This document shows positions 12,404 to 24,307 of a stretch of DNA of 64,000 nucleotides, one piece after another. The stretch's first letter is position 1; every line of letters starts with the position of its first letter. The translations under genes and the position numbers were made by a program. The DNA is from Ziziphus jujuba (Eukaryota > Streptophyta > Magnoliopsida > Rosales > Rhamnaceae): positions 39,998,001 through 40,062,000 of the forward strand of contig NC_083379.1 in NCBI RefSeq assembly GCF_031755915.1. The letters run 5' to 3'. The notes under the pieces were generated by a model that was given only the letters and a program-made list of their open reading frames with translations, was not told where the DNA came from and made no database searches.

Positions 12404-14424
12404 ATGGAGAATAGAGAGAAAGATAGATAGAGAAGAGAGAGTTACAAAAGAGAGACAGGAGAAAAAGTTATAGAGGAAAGAAAGAATAGAGAGAAAAGAG
12501 AGGAGAGAGATTATACGAGAGGGTTACAGATAAGTAAGGGAAAGAAGAGAAATAAAAAAACAGAATAGAGGGGATCACAATAGAGATGAGAGAGACAGAG
12601 GGAAAAACAGAGATAATCAATACGCAATTATAATGTATCTAATAATTGTTTTTTAATATTTAAAACTATTTAAGAGATTTTAATAGAAAATATTGTTAAA
12701 ATGTTAAAAAATTATTAAAATTGTAATACAGATAATATATTTTACAGTATGAATAAATATACCAATCAAAACATTTTAAATGGGGCACGTGCCCCTTGGA
12801 CCCATGTAACCTGTCTTTGCTTGGGACAAACATTCACTAGATCTACCAAAAAAGACAACATTACGGAGGGGAACGTGCCGCTGGAACCCATGTGGGTCTG
12901 CCTGTACCTGGGACAAACATTCACTATAGATCTAATTCAAATTTGTTCCAAGATTTCAATTTTTTTATTTATTTTTATGCCATGCAAATGAAGTATATAT
13001 GCCTTCATCCCAAAACATCATAATTAAAATTTATCTAGCTGACTTTGAATAATGGACTTTTAACTTCCCCCTAAAGGGGTGAACATATTGCCAAGTAATA
13101 TTAGTACATAATAAAGTAACATATTTTGTTAACGTTGCTCTACTTTTACTATTTACCAAAGCTTATCAAAACTATCAGTTTGAATTTGAATAAGGAGCTC
13201 AGTTGATGCCCAAAAAAAAAAGTTTAGCATTGATTTTATATTAACAAAAGAAAAATGAAAATGGATGACTTTGCAAGCCTTCATATATAGGTAAATCATA
13301 CAAAAATAAAATAAGTTTTTATATAATACAATTATTATTATGAATGAAATCAGACATTATGAATAGGTGATAACCATCTAAAATTATTAAATTTGCATAA
13401 TTTATAAAATATAATCGTTATAAATGACTATTTCCTACTAAATAGTGAACAACTTTCCCTTTGATAATATTTTCATATTTCCTTACATGTATATATATAA
13501 TGTGCTTACCAAAAAAACTGCCTTGATGTTTCTGTCGGTTAGGGGATGATCAAGCTGGCCACCATCCTGAAATTTCAAAAGAACATCAACTAAATCTTCC
13601 TGTTCATCTGCCTCTTCATCTTCATAGAATTCACTTCTTTTCATCCTCTTCTTTTTATGGTCACTTAAGATGTTTCCAAGTATCCTATCAGCCTCTGCAT
13701 GAACTTTCTCAAGTTTATGCCTCAGTCCACCAACCAGTTGAAGCATTTTGATTGAAGGGTACATGTCTGCAATATAAAACCCTCCTGCAAGCTTTGTGAT
13801 TTCCTTGGCAATGGTTATGAACGTTTCTTGATCTTTGGCTTTTGAACCGAAAGCCGCCCTTCCTGTGATCCCATAATTCAATGAAAAGATTTTCTCTGTA
13901 AGATTGATTACTTGCCCTTCACTCGAATATATTGTTCTGATGAAATTTGATACCTCCTCTTCTCTTATGGATCCGAACGATTTGACACGGCTTGCACTTA
14001 ACAATTCCATGCTGCAAATTTTCCTCAGCTGTCTCCAGTAATTCCCATATGGAGAAAATGAAATGCCAGTAGAGTCATAGGCCAAGATTTCTGCAGCAAG
14101 AAGGAATGGCCTATTGGCAAAGGTTGTGTCATGGGTTTTGAGAACATCTTTCGCAATTTCGGGCGAAGAAACAATGATGTTTGAAACTTCACCAAGCTTC
14201 AAGTGCATGAGAGGTCCATATTTCATGGCCAATTTTCTCAAAGAGTGATGGGGAAGTGAGTCAGTAAGCTGGTGCATGTTTCCTATTATAGGCAGTTTCC
14301 ATGGACCTGGAGGTAACTTTGGTGTTGGTTGTTTGGATTTGATTCTGCATAAGATGTGGATCATCATGACCAAGAAGAGGAAGAAGGTGAAAAGGGCAGA
14401 GGAGGACGGAATGTGGATCTCCAT
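10107..14424 (-). CDS. Cytochrome P450, CYP71 family (P450-3), intact, long intron
   Basis: Exon 1 is 14424-13510 (305 codons) and exon 2 is 10733-10107 (208 codons plus stop). The intron 13509-10734 is about 2.8 kb, far longer than in its neighbours, with GT donor and CAG acceptor. The 513-residue product has an N-terminal anchor, LPPGPW hinge, C-helix WRQLR, K-helix ETLR, PERF and haem loop [11 protein letters not shown] (Cys449). The I-helix oxygen-activation motif reads AGSEPSS instead of AGSDTSS: the acidic residue is kept (Glu313) but the conserved Thr is Pro314. In other P450s, changes at this Thr alter oxygen activation or accompany non-monooxygenase chemistry, so activity may differ. 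The exons are otherwise undamaged. Substrate unknown. Confidence 0.9.
12367..12401. repeat. (GA)n microsatellite within a purine-rich tract
   Basis: A perfect GA run begins a purine-rich stretch extending to about 12610 within the P450-3 intron. On the transcribed minus strand this is a long CT-rich tract. Confidence 0.95.
12787..12930. repeat. Degenerate tandem repeat in the P450-3 intron
   Basis: Two copies, about 85 bp apart, share 'gtgcc.cttggacccatgt' and 'gggacaaacattcacta'. They are GC-richer than the surrounding intron, which suggests a transposon scrap. The short plus-strand open frame over it is not a recognisable protein. Confidence 0.55.
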
Positions 14425-15544
14425 GAATTATGAGATGGATGGGAATAGTTCAGAGAATGCTTGGTTCAATTGTGTTTAGTGACAGAGAAACTGCTCTGTT
14501 TTGTACCAGTTTTAACTATTAAAATATTGTGTGCACATGCTAAGTAGTGCAGGGAAAAAAAAAAAATAAATAAATAAAAAATCGCTAAGATGAAAGATGC
14601 CACTCTCAGCCACGAACAAGTTTGGCACAAATTGATTCTCGAAGGGTTGATTAAATTAAATACACTTTTTAAAGATTTTTACACTTTGCCCCTTTGAACT
14701 TTAAAATTTGCTTACATTTGTCTCTCTAAATGTTGTTGTCATATTTCAGTTCAATTAGTAAGGAGATTCAAAATGGGTAATGGAAATTTCGATAAATTGT
14801 AAAATAAAAAAATATGCATATATTTGGAGAGCAAGATGAAATAATATACAGGATAGTGTAGGAGGAAAATATAATATTTGTTAATTATACAAAAATAATA
14901 TTTCAGATGGTAATATATCAATTTTTAAAATTTTTTAAGAGCAAACTGCAAAACATGATTAGTAGAGGTATTTAAACATTAAATAAAATAATATCAAAAA
15001 AATCTTTTAAAGTAAAGAGGAACTAATCATTGCCAAAAAAATACATTATTTATTATTATTGTTATTTTAGTAACATAATAATTTATTATTTGATTTTCTG
15101 ATTTGTTACCATAAATAATTGCAGTAAGTAGACAAATCCCTAGGCGACACGCTATCCAAATCCCTAAGCATCAGATCTATGAGTTGTAAATTGACCAGCT
15201 AGTAACAACTAGACTAGTTGATTAAAAATTAACGACTGTCTAATGTCATACTTTCAAAAACTGAATGCACTTATAAAACTAATAAAATAAGTATTTTATA
15301 TAGATAATTGAAAAAATAGAAAAAAGTATTTTGTGCCATGAAAATAAACATTAATTATTAACCTGCAAGAAACATGCAATTGCCATAAGCAATAAATTAC
15401 TGAGTAGCAAACCAAAAATTTCAAGCATTAACATTAATTGTTTACTACACAGCTTAGTGGCAATGTATATATTAACTGTTCCTCTTCCAAATCATGTCCT
15501 AACTTAAAAACAAGAAAAAGAAACAACTTCTTATTTAGTTTTTC
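14425..15544. other. P450-3 upstream region, no gene seen
   Basis: AT-rich DNA between the P450-3 start codon and the orphan exon. Around 14590-14620 it shares the word 'atgaaagat.cc' followed by 'ctctca' with the P450-1 upstream region near 3940. No transposon terminus or RNA gene is recognised. Confidence 0.5.
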
Positions 15545-16137
15545 CCCTTGGAAAATTTTCAATTGCTGAATTTAACCAAGGATGATAAGCCAAGGGAATC
15601 AAATACGGATCATGTTTTCTTCTTCATGTTTCATTCCATTTGGGAGTTTCCAATCAAAATGATACAACAGCAATGGAAGTGGAAGCTCAATATTGATCAT
15701 ACCAAAAAGCATGCCTGGGCACATTCTTCTTCCAGCACCAAATGGGACATATTCAAAATTTGTACCCTTGATATTCATAGAGCTTCTCTGGATTGAAGCT
15801 ATCAGGTTTAGTCCAATATTTAGGATCTCTTCCTATTGCATATGCATTTATAATCACTATAGTTTTGATAGGAATCTTATAGCCATTAATCTCACACCTT
15901 TTAGTGCATTCTTGGAAGTAACACAGCAACTAGATGGTGTAATTTTTAAAACCTCTTAATGACAGAGACAGACTTCAAATATTTCATCTCATTATTGCTT
16001 GTTTCATCAACTGAACCTTTCCTCTTTGACACTTGCCTCGCCTCTTTTTCTATCTTCATCACTTTTGGATGTTTTATCATTTTTGACATTATCTACTCTA
16101 AACAGTAGCTGATGTCTTACTCCCTACAGCAAATATC
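15545..16137 (-). pseudogene. Orphan, decayed P450 exon 2
   Basis: Similar to exon 2 of the P450 pseudogene at 19394. Recognisable pieces are the haem-loop region at about 15700-15740, the PERF region near 15790, and a GSKTSATV-like I-helix at 16100-16137. Damage includes in-frame stops in the I-helix segment, a deletion near 15775 and several frameshifts. The acceptor is AAG instead of CAG at 16138-16140. No exon 1 occurs upstream before the duplicated block begins at 16531, so the gene is a half-gene relic. The 16138-16530 stretch has no feature. Confidence 0.8.
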
Positions 16138-17009
16138 CTTAAAGTTGTTTTTTACCATGTTAATTTTATACCATGGGTGCACCTAGGTGAAAGAAAACAT
16201 AGCTACACCTAGGTGCAAGAGAATGATATCGGTTTATTTCTTTTAAGTGAAGAGAATGATGCAGCTACATTATCGAATTTATAGGTGGATTTATAATCTA
16301 ATTTAAAGTCATAAAGTTTCTTCAATCATGTAGCGAAAGTCTAACTCGAAAATTTGAATTTGACTAAACAGACAGATTGAAAAGTGAATAACTTTTGAAA
16401 AAAAATGATTATGTGACCCTTCATGAAGAAATTGGGATATACATGATATTGTTAATTTGGTATAATTATAAAAATGTCAAACACCGAATGAGAATAAAGT
16501 TTGAGTGAGTGACGTTAGATCAATCATACACAAGAATTGAAAATCACCAAAACAAAAAATAATTAAACCAGAATTGAAAGTTTTGCAATGTTGAATATTC
16601 AATTTTCCCTTTTGGCTGTGCTTGAAATTGTTGGACAAGCTTGATGGTAAATACCAGCTTTGAATAATGAATTAAAACATGTGTTAAAAATTAACATATA
16701 GTATCTGGTAGGAGTGGGGTACCCGTACCACAACCAAAATTTTTTAGGAAACGGTAAAACTGCGGCTGTACTATAGAAATAAAAAACAAAACCAACAAAA
16801 AAAAAAAAAAAAAATGAATGAAATAAAGGTAAAATTGTAAAAATGTATTAACTAATGATGGGCCCTACCATGTAAACAGACAAATTAATGGCAGACAAAA
16901 ATCAAGCAAGGAAATGAGAGATGTCTGGCACATTGAGTAAAATACACTCCCCCTCACGATTTTAGTACTTTGGCTTTTCAGCTAAACAAAAAAAAAATAA
17001 AAATAAATA

Positions 17010-17041
<32 letters not shown>

Positions 17042-17653
17042 TGGCACATTGGGCATGAACTTTTAGAAGGTCACCACCATATAATCCATTTAAATAGTTT
17101 TTGTATCACTTCAGTCTAATTGGCATGGTAGATTCAAAATGAGTAAAGGAAATTAGAAGAAAATGCAAGCATTTTAAATTTTTTTTTTTATTTGAACAAA
17201 ATGCAAAATATAAATTGGAAGGAAGTGACACAAAACAAAAGGCAATTTGTCAATTTATTTAATCTAATGTAAATAAATGAACTTGTTATGACGAAGTGGA
17301 GAAGTTCTAACGGTTAACTACCAATATTTATGTTACTTACCACAAAAAAAAAAAAAAAAAACCGAATATCTTTGTTTTCTACACATAAATTCGCGCTATT
17401 TGCCCTTATAGATTCATGGGTTTGGTAGAGTTTAGTTTGATTTGTCGAGAAAATAAAAAGAGAAAAATAATTTGCACTTGTCATAAATTATGTCAAACAA
17501 ACTGACTACGTTGTACATTTTCCAAAGTCCTTCGCACCCCGTCTATTGTATCACTTGGCTGCACATTTAACAGGTCCTTAGCACGAGTGCTAAATAACAA
17601 GCTAGTACAACGAGACTAACCATTGTTGATTATAAGACTAGCATCTGCTTCTG

Positions 17654-17687
<34 letters not shown>

Positions 17688-18018
17688 AAAATGCTAATTG
17701 AAAAGTCATTTTTCATTATTGATTTTGCTTAGAAAATATTTCTAAAGAAAAAAAATATTTATTAAAAATTATTCAAATATTTTTAAAAATTATTTTTGAC
17801 TTTTTGAAAATTAATTACGTCAAATAAAACAATACAGTTATTGAATCTAAACCATGTATTGTCTTGGGCGATAAAAATGAATACATACAAGAAATATGCG
17901 GGCGTAATCATTCCCCAAAAAAAAAAAACATGCACTTGCCACAGGTAATAATTAGACAATATCATACCAACAATAACTATTCCTTATATGCATAAGAGAA
18001 AAGAGGATAAGATTTTGC

Positions 18019-18058
<40 letters not shown>

Positions 18059-18104
18059 ACTAAGATTCAATCTGACTCGGCCGAAACCTTGAATATCAAC
18101 ACCC

Positions 18105-18830
18105 TCAACATCCTACATCCTCAACATATTCGTCCAATCCATACCTAGTATAACAGCCTGAGGAAACCATGGTATATATCTGCTTCTCAAAAGCAGGATC
18201 GAAGAAGTTATCAACACCATGAACAATTAAACCTCCATTGTTATAAAGATTCGTTTCGGTGACTGTGACTCCATTGAGGGATGCGGATTCGGCGGATAGT
18301 ATAGTAGTGACTACCAAACGATGACCTTGAAGCAGCGTATCAAACATAAAAATCTTGGCACGAAAGCGACGAGACGACTCACGGCGAAGATATTGCAGAG
18401 CCTGACCTTCGAGTTTCCGAGGTACGACATGATACCGAAGCAGATTCAATGGCGGCGCCTGCGGATACTTGGAGTAGAAGAAAGCATCATCCCGTGGGGC
18501 GAAAACAGTGAGGTTAGAATTGCCGGATAACAGTTGTGAAACGGTGAGAGTTGTGGTGGAATTGCCTGATAATAGTCGTGAAAGATTGACATCGTTGAGG
18601 AACACTTGAAAGATCATTGACGCTACATGGTAGCCTCTATCAGAGAGGGTTCTTGATGCCATTGCCAAAGTGAATTTGAAGTTGTCAGTTTGTAAACTCT
18701 TCACATCTGGTTTCGAGACCTTATGAGAGAATTGTTGTAAACGAGTAGAGAAAAATACTACTGCTACCAAAATAAGGAGGCCAAAGACCCATTTGGATGC
18801 CATGATTAATTGATTGTGAGAAGGCTTCAA
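18105..18830 (-). CDS. FAS1 (fasciclin-like) domain protein, copy A, intact
   Basis: Single-exon gene of 241 residues. The N-terminus has a hydrophobic segment at about 14-28 (signal peptide or anchor). If MASKW at residue 10 is the true start (18803), the signal would be standard. A FAS1 domain spans about 55-215, with the H1-like motif TVFAPRDDAFF at 108-118, YHVVP at 133-137, and the closing GLIVHGVDNFFDPAF. NxS/T glycosylation sites occur (N90, N106). There is no Pro/Ala/Ser-rich arabinogalactan region and no C-terminal GPI signal, so it resembles the small non-anchored FLA group rather than classical FLAs. An LLSGNS motif at 86-91 is repeated at 100-105. A role in the cell wall or extracellular matrix is family knowledge; the specific function is unknown. 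Confidence 0.88.
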   Translation of the reverse strand: MKPSHNQLIMASKWVFGLLILVAVVFFSTRLQQFSHKVSKPDVKSLQTDNFKFTLAMASRTLSDRGYHVASMIFQVFLNDVNLSRLLSGNSTTTLTVSQLLSGNSNLTVFAPRDDAFFYSKYPQAPPLNLLRYHVVPRKLEGQALQYLRRESSRRFRAKIFMFDTLLQGHRLVVTTILSAESASLNGVTVTETNLYNNGGLIVHGVDNFFDPAFEKQIYTMVSSGCYTRYGLDEYVEDVGC

Positions 18831-19393
18831 GAATGCAAAAATATTGTAACAAATTAGACCAGAAGAGATAGGTAATTGTTATACATAATGAACGGGCTCT
18901 TCTATCATGATTTAACTTTTTTACTTATCCTATTCGAAAAAGGTCACTACTACTAATCGTTTTAAAACTTCGGAACAATTACATTACAAAGCTATATTTA
19001 CTAATCAAAATTTGAATAGAATTATATGGCAGTTTATTAATAATTTTTAAATTGATATTACCTACATTTTTAAAAAGCAAAAGAAACATGCACTTGCCAA
19101 AAGAAAGTAAATTATATGGCAGTTTTTAAATTGATATTGCACTTGTATTCACCAAAAAAACAAAAAAACAAAAAAACAAAAGAAACATGCACTTGCCAAA
19201 AGTGATAAGTAGAGAAACCAACAATATTCCAGGCTACATTGAGAATTAAGTATTGACGGCACTTACAGCTTAATGGCATTATACCATATATTTATTGTTT
19301 GTCTAACATATATTATATATATATATTTTCTAAAGAAGGACAAAGTAACATCTTATTTATTAGTTTCCCCTGGCAAATTTTCAATGGGCGAAT

Positions 19394-21207
19394 TCAATTA
19401 GGGTGATAAACCAGGGGAATCAAATGGAGATTATCTTTTCTTCCAACTGAAGCGCCAAACATCTCAGTCATGTCCAATTCTTTATGTTTCAATCCGTTTG
19501 GGAGTTTCCAATCAAAATGGTACAATAGCAATGCAAGTGGAAGCTCAACATTGATCATACCAAATAACACACCAGGGCACATTCTTCTTCCGGCACCAAA
19601 TGGAACATACTCAAAATTTGTACCCTTGAAATCCACAGAGCTATCAATGAACCTCTCTGGATTGAAGCTATCAGCGTCAGTTCAATATTTAGGATCTCTT
19701 CCTATTGCATATGCATTTATAATCACCTTGGTTTTGATAGGAATTTCATAGCCATTAATCTCGCATCTTTCACTGCATTCTCTTGGAAGCAACAGAGGAA
19801 CAGGAGGGTGTAATCTGAAAACCTCTTTACAAACACACTTCAAATATTTCATCTCATTAATGCTTGTTTCATCAACTGAGCCTTTTCTATTAAACACTTC
19901 CCTAACCTCCTCTTGCGCCTTCTTCATCACTTCTGGATGTTTTATCATTTCTGACATTGCCCAGTCTAAAGCAATAGATGATGTCTCACTCCCTGCGGAA
20001 AATATATCCTGAAAGTTTTTTTTATTTTCTGTTAATTCTATTGAAATGTAAAGTACTTCCTCTCAAGTTGCATATGGTAGTTTTTGGGGAGGAAAAAAAA
20101 AAAACAAAAAAAAAGACTCACCAAAAGTCCACCATTTCAACAAAAACTAGCTAAATAATTAACTTTAATTTGACTAAGTTAACAAACATAAGGAAGCAAG
20201 TAAATTCCAATTTGGTAGTAGAGGGACGTGACAGGGAAATAGAAGAAAGCAATAATATGTCTCAGCACAAACTGAACATATAAAGTACTTACAAAGAGTA
20301 CTGCTTTGATATTATCACAAGTCAGCGAAAACTCATCAACGTCGCCACGATCATGAAACCTCAAAAGAACATCTACAATATCTTCTTCTGCCTTAGTAAC
20401 ACTACCTTTTCTTGTTGCCTTGGCCTCTTTATGTTCCTTGATGATGACGTCCAATATCCTGTCAGTCTCTTGTTGCAGCCTCTCAAGTTTAGTCCTCAAT
20501 CCGCTGAATAAATGAAGCAAATATACAGAAGGAAACAGATCTTCAACATCAAAACCTCCAGCTGCTTTGGTAACTTCCATCGCAACCGATACAAAGTTTT
20601 CTTGTTCTTTGCATTTCTTACCAAAGGCAGCCTTCGAGGTGATGCTATATGCGGTGGAATGAATCTTTTCAGTAAGATTAATAGCAGATCCAGCATGTGA
20701 ACCAATGAAATGAATGAGATTTGATAGCTCTTCCTCTCTAATGGGTCGGTAAGATTGGACCTGTGCTGTGCTCAGAAGCTCTTGTACACAAATTTTTCGA
20801 AGTTGTCTCCAGTACTCACCATAGGGGGAAAAGGTGATACTGGTAGAATTATAGGACATGATCTTTGAAACAAGAATTTCTGGCCTAGATGCAAATATAG
20901 CATCATGGGTTTTCATAATCTCTTTGGCAATCTCTGGAGACGAAACTACTACGGTTGAAAGTTGTCCAAGCTTTAGGTGCATCAGAGGTCCATGTTTCTT
21001 GGCTAATTCTCTCAATGCTTGATGAGGTACAGTGCCAACCAGTTGGTGCAAGTTTCCTGCTATGGGTAGCTTCCATGGTCGTGGAGGTAGTTTTGAATCT
21101 GAGCTTGTGGTTTTTGATCTCTTAGTCAATATTTTGAGCAACAGAAACAGAAAGAGGAAGGTAGTGAAGAGGATTTGGAAGGAAGGTAAGTAGAGCTCCA
21201 TGAACAA
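19394..21207 (-). pseudogene. Cytochrome P450, CYP71 family, copy A, single nonsense codon
   Basis: Exon 1 is 21207-20293 (305 codons from MFMELYLPS; the second Met at 21201 is equally plausible) and exon 2 is 20008-19394 (205 codons with stop). The intron is GT-AG. The LPPRPW hinge, WRQLR, I-helix AGSETSS, EVFR (ExxR), PERF and [11 protein letters not shown] motifs are all present. The only visible lesion is at 19682-19684, where the Trp of the DPKYW.TD motif (TGG in the P450-8 exon) is TGA, about 110 codons before the end and upstream of the haem cysteine. A product ending there could not bind haem as a P450. The same stop is in copy A', so it predates the segmental duplication. Confidence 0.9.
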
Positions 21208-21221
21208 AGTATGATGAATTT

Positions 21222-21347
21222 CTGTGGATTAGAGTCTGAGTGGCTTGCTTTTAAACAAATTTTAGGTTACAAAAGTCACAGGTACTGTGGATTAGAGTAT
21301 GAGTGGCTTACTTTTAAACAAATTTTAGGTTACAAAAGTCACAGGTA
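21222..21347. repeat. 63-bp tandem duplication in the copy A P450 promoter
   Basis: The unit starting 'ctgtggattagagt' at 21222 repeats at 21285 with three or so changes, just upstream of the P450 start. The same doubled unit is present in unit 2 at about 44728-44853, so it predates the segmental duplication. The open frame through it reflects a unit length divisible by three; nothing indicates a gene. Confidence 0.85.
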
Positions 21348-21677
21348 CCACGAATACGTTTGGGGTTTAAATTTTTTGAGAAACTTCTTGGACAATATAT
21401 AATTGTAACAATTACCAAGAATATTTTAAACTATATATATATCCATTATACATAATTTATTTTTATTTTAAAAAAAGGTGAGTTTAGATTTTGCTTTTGG
21501 CAGCTTAAAGTGGATTATATCATTCATACCCATCATCACATTTCTGTCCTGTAATAATTTTATCTTCTTGTGCGTTGTCTGCTTTATTAATTTTGCATCC
21601 AAATTTTACTTTTCTTAACACACAGTTTATATTCATTGATCCAGTAGCTAACTTTGTAGATAGAATTAAGTTAATTA

Positions 21678-22739
21678 TGTTGGAGAAATAATACAAGGAA
21701 AGAAATATCTGTTAATATAAATTTTATTTATAAATAAATAACAAATAAGTAAACACAATTAAATAAAATATAGCCTGTAAATGATGGATCAAGGCATGTA
21801 TAATACGCTGTTTTTAGAGAAAATACGCCCCCTTCTGCATCGGTAATATTAATGCGTTCCTTTCTAGAGATATAACGATCTTTCAGAAATTCTAAGGTGC
21901 AGCAATAGAATTTTCCATGAACCCTTTTAGTATTCCTGTATATATATATATATATATATATTGTAGTAGTAAAATAATTTTTTATAACAATAATAAGAAA
22001 ATATGAAGGACTTGAAAAGAGTTATTTAGAGAGAAAATAAAAAATCATTGACTTTCTATTACTGTATATTTCTAAATGGAAAAGAATGATTCTATTTATA
22101 GAGTTGTAAAAAAACAGCTATTAAACTACTTAGCAAAACTTTAGATAATAAGTTGCACAATATTTGCAACAAAGTTAACGTTACTCAACAAATAGATGCT
22201 ACAATATAGAACTTTAAAAGATAGATAAGTGTTAAAAGTTGACTAAAACTCTAACCACACCTACTATTTAATAGGAAAATAGTTTGACTACAACTATAAT
22301 TCTTAGTCAAAAGCATCTAACGTATAAAAACACATAAGCAATATATATTTTGTAAAATAAATTCTAATAATAATTTTAAAACAATTACAACAATCCCCCA
22401 CATGATTAAAAATTATGAAAATATAACTTTATAAAATAAATATATTATTAAGCATTTTTTACTGTGTGATAGATGTAGATACCTTATGGGTTTGAACCAA
22501 CACTTAATATTTATAAGTTTTCATCTGAAAGAACTATAGTGAGCTAAAGTCTTGAACTAGGCCTTTTTAACCAGATTTTCACTCATAATACACACAGTAC
22601 AGGTAAACTTTTGAGTTCTAATCTAGTTTGTGCTTTAACAGTCATGCGCATGTATCTCTATCATGAGTATTTTTAGAGAGTTGCCCAATCTCTCATAGTA
22701 GTAACCACACTACGATATTCACTTAGGTGAAATCTTCAA
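21678..22739 (-). mobile_element. Probable LTR-retrotransposon 3' end (LTR plus partial interior)
   Basis: On the minus strand a polypurine tract (GTGGGGGAT, 22393-22401) is followed by TGTTGTAATTG, and the matching TG...CA interval ends at 21678 (TCCAACA on that strand), giving a putative 715-bp LTR (21678-22392). Interior sequence without recognisable coding continues to 22739, where the TRIM begins. No second LTR is found, so the element is truncated. The family is unknown and the LTR limits rest on terminal dinucleotides and the PPT only. Not present in unit 2. Confidence 0.45.
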
Positions 22740-23448
22740 GGTGGATTGTAACATCCCACATCGGTTGGAAAGGGGAACGAAGCATGGCTTATAAGCGTGT
22801 GGATACCTTTTCCTTCAAGAGGCTTTTTCCTGTGACCCACCGTTGTAATGGGGTCGGGAAGAGCAAAACTATGCGGGCCGGGCCCAAAGCGGACAATATC
22901 TTGAGGTGGGTGGTCTGGGCTGTTACAGTGGTATCAGAGTCGGACCCGTATCAGTGTGCCAGCAAGGACGCTGGGCCCTAAGGAGTGCCAGCAAGGACGC
23001 TGGGCCCTAAGGAGGGTGGATTGTAACATCCCACATCGGTTGGAAAAGGGAACGAAGCATGGCTTATAAGCGTGTGGATACCTTTCCCTTCAAGAGGCCT
23101 TTTCCTGTGACCCACCGTTGTACTGGGGTCGGGAAGAGCAAAACCGTGCGGGCCGGGCCCAAAGCAGACAATATCTTGATACGGGTGGTCTGGACTCTTA
23201 CAGTGGTATCAGAGCCGGACCCGGATCGGTGTGCCAGTGAGGACGCTGGACCCTAAGGAGGGTGGATTGTAACATCCCACATCAGTTGGAAAGGGGAACA
23301 AAGCATGGCTTATAAGCATGTCGATACCTTTCCCTTCAAGAGGCCTTTTCCTGTGACCCACCGTTGTATTGGGGTCAGAAAGAGTAAAACCATACGGGCC
23401 GGGCCCAAAGCGGACAATATCTTGATGCGGGTGGTTTGGGCTGTTACA
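22740..23448 (+). mobile_element. TRIM-type miniature LTR element with three tandem LTRs
   Basis: Three LTR copies of exactly 181 bp lie at 22747-22927, 23022-23202 and 23268-23448. Each starts TGTAACATCCCACATC and ends TTACA. Each of the first two is followed directly by GTGGTATCAGAG, the primer-binding site complementary to initiator tRNA-Met. The interiors are only 94 and 65 bp and end in the purine-rich AGGAGGGTGGAT. The difference of 29 bp is a tandem doubling in the first interior. No protein is encoded, so mobilisation would need enzymes from another element. The seven bases before LTR 1 (GGTGGAT) equal the end of the interior, hinting that further units once preceded it. No flanking target duplication was found. 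Confidence 0.85.
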
Positions 23449-24307
23449 TAATGGGTGGCATCTTTAACTTGGTTGAGGTATGGTGAGCCTTCTTCCTCTC
23501 CAAAATGGTCTCCAAAGCTTCAAAAACTATGAAAATTATTCTTAACTTCACTTTAGAGCTAACCTACATAAGTATACAAAAACATATTATCAAAATAACT
23601 ATAAATGCTTGAGTTTTTCACAAATAATTAAGCTATAGAAGACTAAGCTTCTGTTTGGCATAGTTTTTTTTGTTTGTTTAAAAGCTCTACTTGAGGGCCG
23701 AAAGCTCTTTTATAAAAAAATAAAAGTGTTTGGCAAAAATTAATAAGTACTTATTGACCAAAAAATGAGCTTTTTTAAGTTGTTTTAGAGAAATCCAAAT
23801 TTTGAACTTCTCCAGAAAAACTCTTTTTTTTACTTTATATAGAAATTTAATTAGTATTTAATACAGCTGAATGAGTATTTAATGTAGCTTTTTTATTTAC
23901 AACCAAACACTTATTAGCTTTTTAATAAAAGATCCTTTTTAAAAAGATCTATTATACAAAACTCTACAGATTAATCTCTACTTTCATCAGCTTTACCAAA
24001 TGGATCCTAAATAAGTGAGCTAAAACTCACTTATCACATGACAATTCAAGTTTGGCTTGAGATTAATTCAAATCAGATACCAACATTTGTATATAATCTC
24101 AAAAATACAATACAAATACTGTAAAAATAAGGACAAATCAAAAGACCAAGGAGCTAGCAATCAATGATGAAATATTAATGCCTTTATATATATATATAAG
24201 AGAACAGAGGACAACATTTTCCATAAAAAATTCATAAATAATTAAATAAGACCACTAAGAATCAATCTAACTCACCCAAAACCTTGAACATCGACATCCT
24301 CAACAGC
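23449..24307. other. Intergenic with a possible MITE-like segment
   Basis: Homology with unit 2 resumes exactly at the end of the third TRIM LTR (23449 against about 46914). About 23648-24010 is bounded by loosely inverted ends ('gtttggcata' and 'taccaaatgg') and is rich in AAAGCT/AGCTTTT words that pair with each other, so it may be a non-coding MITE; the counterpart is at about 47112-47470. No gene is seen. Confidence 0.4.

Noticed and set aside
12749..12991. Open frame with two similar halves in the P450-3 intron
   Set aside because: Degenerate DNA repeat, likely a transposon scrap; no homologous protein recognised.
1899..14424. A plant biosynthetic gene cluster
   Set aside because: Only P450s and FAS1 genes are present; no terpene synthase, transferase, dehydrogenase or transporter is seen in 64 kb.
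20512..20700. Open frames on the opposite strand or in other frames of the P450 and FAS1 genes (for example 20512-20700, 24368-24712, 47872-48225)
   Set aside because: They lie antisense within clear exons, follow duplication of the sense gene, and have no independent features.
21222..21402. Short plus-strand protein with a 21-residue repeat upstream of the P450
   Set aside because: It arises from a 63-bp promoter duplication whose length is divisible by three; no start context or conservation beyond the duplicate.
22727..23256. Two similar open frames with a repeated protein sequence, looking like a small gene family
   Set aside because: They are translations of TRIM LTRs.
22740..23448. 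CRISPR-like direct repeat array
   Set aside because: Units are 181 bp with LTR ends and primer sites, in plant nuclear DNA.
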